Source: Lycorma delicatula
Lineage: Eukaryota; Arthropoda; Insecta; Hemiptera; Fulgoridae
DNA: 64,000 nt
Direction of reading: 5' to 3'
NCBI RefSeq assembly: GCF_047948215.1
Contig: NC_134456.1
Location: 197,606,034 to 197,670,033, forward strand
Under the pieces are notes generated by a model. It was not told the origin of the DNA. It saw nothing but the letters and a program-made list of their open reading frames with translations, and made no database searches. Below, piece after piece: positions 1-9,464 of this stretch (positions are counted from its first letter, which is position 1; the number at the start of each line of letters is the position of its first letter). Made by a program: the position numbers and the translations under genes.

Positions 1-551
1 GCTGTTTTAATTGTTTTCCTAAGTTTAAAAAGGGTGCTGATGCTATCTTTATTACCGCATATTAGGTCCCGTAACCAGTGGTTGTAGACGATCTCACATG
101 AGATACAAACCACTTCTAATTGTTATTAGAACCGCTATCAGTAATAATATAAGCTTCCAAAGCCAGACTACGAGGGAAAATAGGAAATAAATCGGTTTTC
201 CAATGTCTTCTTGACTGAAATAAATGTAGTACAGCATTTAGCAACCCAGTCTTAACAGTAAATTTGCATTCAGTGTTGGAATGATTAAATATGAACATTA
301 TTCCTCTAGTAGAATGCAATTCTAAGACGATCATATTTCAGATGTTTCTTTACATGCGTAAAGCTTCTCACAAATTATTGTATCTTTCCAGTGGGAAACA
401 ATGGATTTACGATTTCATCACAGAGGATGAAATAGTTTCACGTTAATGTTCTGTTGAGGAAAATAAAGGTAAAAGTTCATATAAACTTAAACCCGGAAAT
501 GATTTGTTTTACACTTAACAAAAGTTTTCTCTCTGATTTCTGCTTCAACTG
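1..551. other. unassigned AT-rich DNA
   Basis: No gene or known repeat recognised. A 72-codon minus-strand open frame (334-116) lacks a credible splice context and family resemblance and was not called. Confidence 0.4.
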
Positions 552-553
552 TA

Positions 554-905
554 AAATAAGGCTATACTGAAAATCTTGGGACACAAATTGTTGGACAAAA
601 TTGGAGGTTTTATACGTGTTTGGTCAAATATTTAAAAGATTCTTTGAGTTGACTTTACTCAGAACTAGATCTTTTATAGATTGTTTTATAAAATTTTATT
701 TAATGGTAATTTAACTAAGTAAATTTACGCCAAATCGAAAAAGTGTGTTTTTCTCGACACACACGATTTGGTTTTTACATCTTTTCTCGAAAATTACTAA
801 ATGTAAAGTTCTAAGATCCATTTTTTTAAATTAAGATCAAAAAAATATAAAACTCCCAGTTTTGCCCGTAATTTGTGTCCCAAAAATTTCAGTACATCCT
901 TATTT
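554..905. mobile_element. foldback MITE with about 60-bp inverted ends
   Basis: The left end (552-612) and the reverse complement of the right end (845-907) match over about 60 bp, both reading TAAAATAAGG, then tACTGAAA, then TTGGGACACAAATT, then GGAGTTTTATA or GGAGGTTTTATA. TA at 552-553 and 906-907 would be the target duplication. The centre also folds: CCAAATCG pairs with CGATTTGG near 733-771. There is no coding capacity. The size, TA target and long inverted ends fit a non-autonomous Tc1/mariner-type MITE. Confidence 0.75.
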
Positions 906-907
906 TA

Positions 908-1040
908 TCGTGGAATAAAAATTAAGGTGGAATTTTTCTCTAACAGTAACTCGAAAACAGAACACTTTCGCACCTATGTTTATAGAAATTTTATTAATAT
1001 AGTAAACATATTCTAAAGCTTTTTTTCAATTTCTTAGATA

Positions 1041-1074
<34 letters not shown>

Positions 1075-4000
1075 CTTTTCAGTAAAGGAATATACGTAAG
1101 TGTGACATGTTATGCTGCATCCAAAAACCGAATTTTCTAAATTATTTTCGAACCGTTTTCTGCAAGTTTAATTTGAAAAGAAGAAATTTCTCAAAAGTTA
1201 AAGGATATTCAACGCCAAATAAGGAAAGACTCGAGACGCATCGTAAGACCTTAAAAGAGATCCGGATTTATTGGCAGTCTCATGGGTAGGCTACGTATGT
1301 ACTGTTCATGGTAGGGCAACTCAAGGGGTTTTCCCACATGGTTACCGATTTAATCATTAAATGCACCCCTTTCTTTAGTTACTGGCGCCACAGACTAAAC
1401 TATCGTCTACGGTTTACGTTACATTTATGAAGTCCAGCAAACAGTAAAAAAAACCACATAACTATTGATTACATAGCTGTCTTCAAATCTCCGTATTTCT
1501 TTCTGGTCCGATAATTTTTCAAAAATTTCAACATTTTAAAGATGGTTTTAAAGCAGTTTATTTGTGTAAGCATCTGACAGACCATTTCATCTACATCCAT
1601 ATTCCAACTTATTCTAGTTATTAACCGATACTAACATCTATATCTGAAATACGTTTTATTGGTATCACTTTTCGTTTTACAAATATTTTTCTGTTTTCAA
1701 CTTTTTTATTGTATTTGATTGCAATAAACCGACTGCCTATTAAACGAATAAAAAATGTTTAATATCATTGTTTTTCAATACCTCGTTTAATTTTTATCTT
1801 CTTTAAAGAATATTGTATTAAACTTTAACTTTTATTTAACTAAAATATATTCTTTAACTTTCGTTTCTTCGTTTCTTTAGATATTATTTATGTTTCAATT
1901 ATTTCTTCACTATTAATTTTTATATTTCTTCTTAAATACTAATCCCTCAGTATCTACTGATGATTTTTAACAAACAATACAGGCATTTTTTGCGTGAATA
2001 ATTTTTTAGGGTTTCTGTACTCCAATCTTTAATCAAGATTTTCTGCTGCTACATCTATCCTTGTTACTGAAAATCTCTCTCTCTCTCTTCTACATATATA
2101 TATATATACTCTTCTACATATATATATCATATTTTTGACATTTAGTATGATTAGTCAGTCAAATGATTATACTTTCAGGAATTAATTAATATTCAACATA
2201 GAAAACAGCCTTATTAGCTGCATTTTTGTAACGATTTCTCGAAAATGATAACAAAAAGATACATATCTTTCATTTATTTTACAAAAAAAATCTTTCCAGT
2301 ATTATAAGATCTTTTTTTTTTTTTTGAAAATAATAATACTGTTATTTTAATTACAATTATTGTTACTTCAATTTCAATTTATTTTCACAGTAATATTTTA
2401 TTTAATAAAATATAAAATGTTCTGACGGATAAAATATTTCATACTACAGCATACATAGTCCCTTCCCTCTTAGTTAGAAGTAGTATATCCCAATTTATGA
2501 CGTATCCTTCTCTTCAACACAACGGAACAGTAAAGCTACAGCTTTGACTGTAGCATGAGTTTTTTCTTGATTTAATCCAATATTATTATTTCTGCTTCTT
2601 TACGACATTCAATTCGATATGTTTCTATCTTGGAATGGTCTTTTCCTTTTTTCAAATCCCTTCTTCACTTCGTTTCTACAGAATCCAAGATTTTATTTCC
2701 TTCAAAACAGAACGAAACCAAATCGCTGAATACTAAGGGTTGTTTCGATATCTAACCTTTATAAGCCCAGTTCGTCGAATCGACTAGTACTTAAAAATAA
2801 TAACTTTGAATATCAATTAGATTATAAATATCCCCTTCAGTTTTTTTCTTTATCAATCTAAAATTTTGTTTTATTCCAATGCTGAATAGTACTGATTTAA
2901 AAAAAAAACAACATAAGAATATAGATTTTCTTATTCTTATGTTTTATCGGTACATATTCAATCAAAGAATAATAATCGCACAACGAAATAAGAGATGAAA
3001 AAATAATGTATATAACAGAAACAAGATGCAACAATGATTCTTAACTTTTTTGGTAATGCATTAAGTTTAAAACTTTTTTATTAATATATATTCACATATA
3101 TATGCAAACGCACAGATTGATTTATAAAACAAGTAAATATTATTATAATTCCCTCTAATTTAACAAAAAACTTTCTCCCACGGAATTATAAAATACCTCA
3201 AATTACAGTATTTTGGGCTACATGAAAAAAAGAAAGGCTTTTCAAAAAAATCAAATTAATTACTAACCCGTACGTTGATAAAAGTTATAAAAACTATTCC
3301 CATCATGAAAACTGGGCGGGTAAACCCCTTTGAAATATTACCGTAACATCCCTACCCATTTTTAAATTGTTCAAAATTTAAGCTTTCGATATCTATACTA
3401 ATAGAACAAGTGGGTGACCTATAACGATTTTTATACGTAAACAATTAAATTCTTATTATCGCTTTAATTGCTCATATAATCAACTGTAGCATGTTTTAAG
3501 ACAAACAACATAGGACATTGTCATTACAGACTTACACGAGGCAGCTTAACAATGTTATTAACTAAAATATTGATTACCATGTGAACAGTAAAATTAAGTA
3601 GCGTCAAAAGTGGATAATTAAACGAAAATGTCAGTTCATCTATATAGCAAACTCCTGATAAAAAAACTCAGTCCATTTGGATCAGAAAAGTATGTTTGTC
3701 AATCGAAAAAATCCGGAAAATCCCTAAATTTTAAACCCTTTAAATATGAAAAAACCCGCTAATAAAAGAGCTATCGATAAAAGATTAAATAAATCATAAA
3801 AGTAAATTAATAGTTAACATAAATCGCTAGTTATTAAAATAATTAAATTAAAGACACAATTAGATAATTTTAAAAAATAACATGCACACAAATCTTTACT
3901 TATAATGTCACTTGTACATGTTTCTATCGATATAAAACCTGTAATAAAAGTAGACTAATTATTAAAATAAATTATAATAATTTTTCAAAAATAAATTTGA

Positions 4001-6085
4001 AAGTAATAAATTGTTCAATTCTAAATTAAATTTCGACCTGAGGCCAGAGCCAGCTTAAAACAGCTTTTTATTTAATTAAAAAAATAAATTTAAAGAAACC
4101 GAAAAAAATTTTTTTTTTTACTTCTTACACGACTGCTCAAAAAGGAGTATAACGTATTTAGGTTGTATGTATGATTGTTCCACCAGCAGCTTTGTCGCGT
4201 TGGAATCCTTAAATTACTGGGAGTGTCATAGGCTACATAAATACGTCTACTTATATATATTTAAATAAATTTAAAAAAATAGAAAAAAAATTATACTATA
4301 TACAAATAACGCAACAAAATCAATACGTCAAACGAAATGAACAGTGTCATTTCCAAGATAAAGGCAACGGGAATTTTATAGTACGTAGGCATTTTAATCA
4401 AGTTATATTGCCATAAAGCCTTCATTGATTTAATGACAATGATCCGAAATTTAGGGGTCCTCAATTCCACATTGCACTGTCGTGTAATGATCTGCAGGGA
4501 CCGGACATCCTATTTTTTTTTTTTTTTTTTTTTGGCAGTCGTGTTTTTATATTATTTTTAATAGATTTAAAACGTATTAATCGTGATCCGTAAAGATCAT
4601 ACTGTTTTTTTTTTTAATGTTAACTTTTTTTTTTCAAAAGTTTATTATTTACATTTTATTTTTTTATTGAAACATTATGGGTAGATTTACAAACTACTGA
4701 CATCAAACGAAAGAAGCCGTTAATAACAAACGCAAAACCCGAGAAACCAGCGTTGTGATAATATTAAGAAAAAAATATATAAAGGTGAAACGATGTTAAG
4801 TAATTACTACCGATTATTATGAGCTAATGCTGTCTGGAGTGAAAAAATCTCTACAATTTTTTCATCATGTTTCCTACTATTTTTCTTGAATTTTCATCCG
4901 AAAACACTGAATATAAGAATGCCTTTAAGCTAACGCATTATACTATAACAATCTAAAACTAAGTAACGATGACGACAAGTAGACAATAAGTATTTAAAAG
5001 TGTGTACAGGGCAATGCAGCCTTTTGTTTAAGAAATTTTTCACTTATGTTGTTTGAAAGAAGCTTATATACTCAAGTAACACCAGAGGAACTTCCTCTAC
5101 AAAGTACTCGCATTTGGGGTTAAGATATTTATATGAGAATACGGATCAGACTGTAAACCTGTTTCGAAGTTGTTTAAAAAACAATAAATAGACTAAAGTA
5201 TACAAAATTAATTTCTTATAATTAAATTACCTATTAAGTTACTTTCCTAGTACAAAAAAGAATATTATAAATATTGATTTCAGCATTTTTATTACTCTGT
5301 TATTAAAATTAAAACATCAGGGCTGTAAAATTTTATAGCTGGGTATTGTATAAAAAGAAAAATTAAAATAAAATAGGGATTTTATACAAGTAAATTAGTA
5401 TTATGCAGTCAACACGCAAACAAAGCAAACTTATTAAACTAATAAACTATTGTTATATTCCCATGAAACCAAAAACGAGAAATCTATTTATATAAAACTG
5501 GAAATTTCTCTGTTCAATTTCCATAATACCTTTATTTCATACCTATGCTTTTTTTTTATAAAGTTGAAGAATGTTATCTCTTTTTTATGAGTTTTATCCT
5601 TTTTAATATCTCTTTGTAAATTTATTTTTATGAAAAAATGGCTGAACATCGTAATTCTAAGAGAAAACATTTTTAAAGTAAATAAAAATCATCACAATCC
5701 TGATTGAAATTCCTTCCTCCCACATAAATAAACGTTATTCGAATTCTTACTCGTTCAGGTTGCATTCAAAAAAATAATTCCAATAATAATAAAAACGAAG
5801 AACGGATAATCCTCAACATGTAGGTCATCTTTCACATACAGTTAAGATCTGTATTATTACTCGTCAAAATTTGGAAAGCTGAGTTGACACGCAAGGTAGG
5901 GATGGATTCCAGGACTGGCTTCTTGCTACCAATGAAGTGCTGTCATGGTACACTATTCCATCCACTTTACTATTAGTAGTGCCATCTGTACTTTAGATAC
6001 CTACTGCACATCTATACATTTACGCGAAGACAAGTAATGACTTACGAAGATGTTTAAGAAAAGAGGATAAACGGGGATAAAAAAT
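908..6085. other. unassigned AT-rich intergenic DNA with simple repeats
   Basis: No exon, transposase or RNA gene could be supported in this 5-kb stretch. Simple repeats: CT followed by TA at 1041-1074, a repeated CTCTTCTACATATATAT at 2076-2127 and a 21-T run at 4513-4533. Short open frames inside are not convincing. Confidence 0.5.
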
Positions 6086-6158
6086 ACGGAGATAGCAAGT
6101 ATGCTATCTCCGTTTTACGTGAGATGGAACAACGTTCCATCGTTCCATCTCACGTAAA
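6086..6158. repeat. two back-to-back perfect hairpins
   Basis: The first hairpin has 11-bp arms at 6086-6096 and 6103-6113 (core CGGAGATAGC) with a 6-nt loop. The second begins at the next base, with 17-bp arms TTTACGTGAGATGGAAC at 6114-6130 and its reverse complement at 6142-6158 around an 11-nt loop. A shorter alternative pairing, GATGGAAC with GTTCCATC, shares the left arm. No terminator-like U run or known element explains it. Confidence 0.85.
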
Positions 6159-6326
6159 GATTACTTATATGTAGGTAGAACTGAGGGAGTTTTCATGACT
6201 TTTCAAGATCGGATTATCTCCGATCTACAAAATTGATTTCAAGGTCGGAGTAATTATGAAAATAATTTTTATTCTATATATATACTTTATTAGACAAACT
6301 CACACTGTCAATTTTCTTTAGAAGTA

Positions 6327-7653
6327 CGAGGGACAATCAGAAAGAAAGTTACACTCCCTCTATGAAACAAATACATATTTATAAGACAATTTTTTTTTTT
6401 ATTGAACAAAAAAACTACATATTTTTATCTATTTTTCGACATAATCACCAAGTTTTTTTCTAAACACTTTTCATACCTTGCGACAAGTTTTTCAATTCCA
6501 CTCTCATAAAAATGTCGTCCCTTCAACCATTTAAAGACCGCGTCACTCAGTTCATCATCATTAGCGAAACGATCCTCTCACAGGTTTCGCTTGAGAGGAT
6601 CAAACAGGTGGTAATCGCAGGTACTAGGTCAGGGCTGTAAGGCGGATGAGACCACACTTCCCGCTTGAATTTTTGCAGTAACTCCTTTGTCACATGAGCT
6701 GAATGAGGAGTAGCGTTGTCGTGAAGAAAAACAACCCCATCGCTCAATCTATCGAGTCTTCGATCTTTAATGGCTTTACGCAATTTTTTTAAAGCCTTAC
6801 AGTGAGATTTGTCATTGATTTTTGTTCCTCGGGGCATAAATTCATTGTAAAAAACTCCCTCAGAATCGAAAAAGACTATCAGCATTACCTTTCGAACATG
6901 TAGGGATGTTTTCACTTTTTTGGCTGCGGCGAATTTCTGTGTCTCCATTCATATGATGCTCGTTTAGTCTCAGGAGTATAATGAAGCACCCAACTCTCAT
7001 CCTCTGTGATGATTTGTTTCAAAAACTGTGCACCGGTCCTGGAATAACGTTGAAGAAAAGAAAGAGCAGATGCAAAACATTGATGTTTGTGGTAGTAGGT
7101 CAACAGATGTGGCAGCCATCGTGCACACATCTTACGGTAACCAAGCTGATCGTGAATAACCGCAAACACACTACCATAACTGATATTAAGTTCACTTGCA
7201 ATCTCTCTAACTTTAATGCGCCGGTTACTCAAGATCATTTCATTCACGCGTTCCGCGTTACCCATCGTGTTTGCAGTTTAAGGACGCCCAGCACGCAGTT
7301 CGTCACTCACATTTGTTCTTCCGTTTCTGAATGTTTGCACCATTTTGTGATTTTTGGGCGTGATATTGCATTCTCACCCTATATCTCAACAATTTAGCGA
7401 TGAATTTCACAAAATTATAATTTTTCGCCCGCAAAAATCGGACTACTGAACGAAATTCTATGCTGGACGAAACCTCTAGACGATACGCCATATTGACGAC
7501 GACACTACACACGTACTAAATGTCGTATAGAATTGCAGCTGGGGGAGCGTGAAGACAAAACCACAACCAGTGCTGCCACGGCAAGATATTAATATGTCCC
7601 TTTCAGTTCAAGAACAAGGCAAGGGTGTAACTTATTTTTTGATCCACCTCTCG
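6327..7653 (-). mobile_element. mariner-family transposon with both ends, inactive
   Basis: The element is about 1.33 kb, flanked by TA (6325-6326 and 7654-7655). The left end CGAGGGACAATCAGAAAG and the reverse complement of the right end CGAGAGGTGGATCAAAAA are related over about 30 bp, both continuing into AAGTTACAC. It carries a minus-strand transposase relic (see the separate entry). TA target, size and gene content agree with the mariner family. Confidence 0.88.
6420..7512 (-). pseudogene. mariner transposase, broken
   Basis: Minus-strand pieces in different frames cover the whole enzyme. An N-terminal helix-turn-helix part (about 7490-7300) comes first. A second piece contains IKVREIASELNISYGSV, LGYRKMCARWLPHLL and the first catalytic Asp in ITEDESWVLHY (about 7265-6912). 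A third contains VVFLHDNATPHSAHV (second Asp) and PPYSPDLVP. The frame then shifts near 6630, after which CDYHLF (third Asp) and LKRNL are readable, followed by an in-frame TGA where Trp is usual, and then the expected C-terminus to about 6425. Frameshifts and the stop make it non-functional, although the catalytic Asp residues remain. Confidence 0.87.
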
Positions 7654-7655
7654 TA

Positions 7656-8187
7656 ATATATATATGGTTACGAATGATAACAATGGTATGGGAGACATGT
7701 ATGAAGAGTATTACCCAGGCGTGTATTAAGAAATAGGACTCAGGCGGATTATGTTGGTATTTTAATGAAATAATCTGGTTATACTAATAACTCATATTAT
7801 TATAGTTTTATCTCAAAAAACCTCAGTTCCATTACCAGTTAAACCACCATGTAAGTTTGATTATCAACATGAGACAAATGATCGACTAGTGATAGTGGGT
7901 TCAGGGTGACTCATTAATCTATCTCTAAACTACTAGCATAATTTCGAATAAATATGATATACGGTATGCGGAGAATGTAGTTAGCTTTTTTCCTGACGTA
8001 CATTACTAGGCCGTCTATCAATAATGGGATTTTTTCACTGAAATCGTTGGAAACTTGTACTTACTGAAGGCTTTTTGTAGGCTTATATGGATATCTAAAC
8101 CGTATAAGTTTAAGTAGATCGTAAAAGGTAAATGATCATCAAAAGTTCAGTGGAGATTCTTTTTAAAAAAGTTCTTTTTTTTTAATT
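7656..8187. other. unassigned DNA between a mariner and a repeat
   Basis: AT-rich, without a recognisable gene or repeat, apart from a short TA run immediately beside the mariner target site. Confidence 0.4.
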
Positions 8188-8220
8188 ATTATTGAAAAAA
8201 TCTGATATGAGCACCATATG

Positions 8221-8892
8221 ACTTCCTTGTACGCCTATTAAATTACATATACACATTTTGTTTTTAAATTAAAGTACATAAAAGTTTATTTCACTAACAA
8301 CTTCTGATATTTTTTCTTTTTTTTATTGTTATTATTGAATTATTATTTATCGTAATTTTTTTTTTAATCAGGGGTTAATAATCATTAATAAATCAACATA
8401 TTAAAATTAAAATAATAAGAAGATCACGTCTGATTCGAACCGATGTTCCTTTCCCTTATAAGACCCAAACATTTCATTAATTAAAATTCCATTTGGCCAT
8501 AATTCTGGAACCAATGAAAATAAGTACCACTTTTGACACATCGTTGAAAAGCTCTCAATGAGGGCTTTATTACTACAGTAAAGAAAAAGTCCAAAATCCT
8601 AATTTTTTTTAATTTTGTGCTTTTTGGACACTGTTGGTTCAGTCGATTGCAATCAGAAGAGGCGATGCACAACTAGATGTTACAATAGTTCTAAATCCAA
8701 ACTTTCAACATCCTACGGCTAATCGTTTTTGAGTTATGCGAGATAAATACGTACATGTATACGTACGTACAGACGTCACGCCGAAACTTGTGAAAATGGA
8801 TTCAGGGATGGTCAAAATGGATATTTCCGTTGAAATCTGAAAACCGAAATTTTTCGCGATCACAATACTTCCTTTACTTCGTACAAGGAAGT
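8221..8892. mobile_element. 0.67-kb repeat with perfect 13-bp inverted ends and tRNA-like core, copy 1
   Basis: The ends are ACTTCCTTGTACG (8221-8233) and its exact reverse complement (8880-8892). A second diverged copy lies at about 28598-29220, with similarity extending slightly left to about 8188. On the minus strand the middle holds an A-box-like TGGCCAAATGG (near 8495) and a perfect B-box-like GGTTCGAATC (near 8435) about 50 bp apart, as in tRNA-derived promoters. There is no protein-coding capacity. It may be a non-autonomous DNA transposon that captured a SINE, or a SINE-related family with inverted ends. Confidence 0.65.
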
Positions 8893-9464
8893 AAAAACAC
8901 ATGGATTGAGAAAATGATGTACTGAATTCACAGTTTGTTTTTTTATGAACAGGGACTCAAACTTATTCAAAAAACTTTCAAAATATAAGTTAATTTTCGG
9001 GGGAAGCCCTACACAGCAAACAGATTCGAGAAAATTCTATTTTCTCTTAATTCATAGTAAATACTGTATTATTTACAAGCATTATTTCTATAGATTTATA
9101 ATTATGAACACATCCAGCGTTGTGTGTAAATATGAATTATCTGTCGTAAACAGAATACTCGTAGGAAAAATGTCAAACGCATAAAAAAATGTTTTAAACA
9201 GTAATTCAAAATGAAATATTATATTAAATCCTTATTTTTTAATTATATTTGTTTTAAAATGACATACAAGAAAGGGAATGATAGTAAAACGATATCGACC
9301 AAAACGTAGCGTTGCCGTCTGGAGAAAATTTTCGTGAAATGGGAATTTATCAGTATTCCTAAATTTTAATCAGTCTAGTCCAAATAAACATGCAAATGTT
9401 ATTAAAAACTAATAAAAACTCAGGAGTGATGAACAAACAGATGGCATACTTTCATTTATGAATA

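Noticed and set aside
116..334. 72-codon minus-strand frame with gene-like composition
   Set aside because: It has no acceptor or donor in suitable position and no recognisable family, and an in-frame stop precedes its ATG. It is not enough for a gene call.
1041..1074. CT-TA simple repeat as promoter or origin signal
   Set aside because: Such tracts are common in this AT-rich DNA, and no gene context supports a function.
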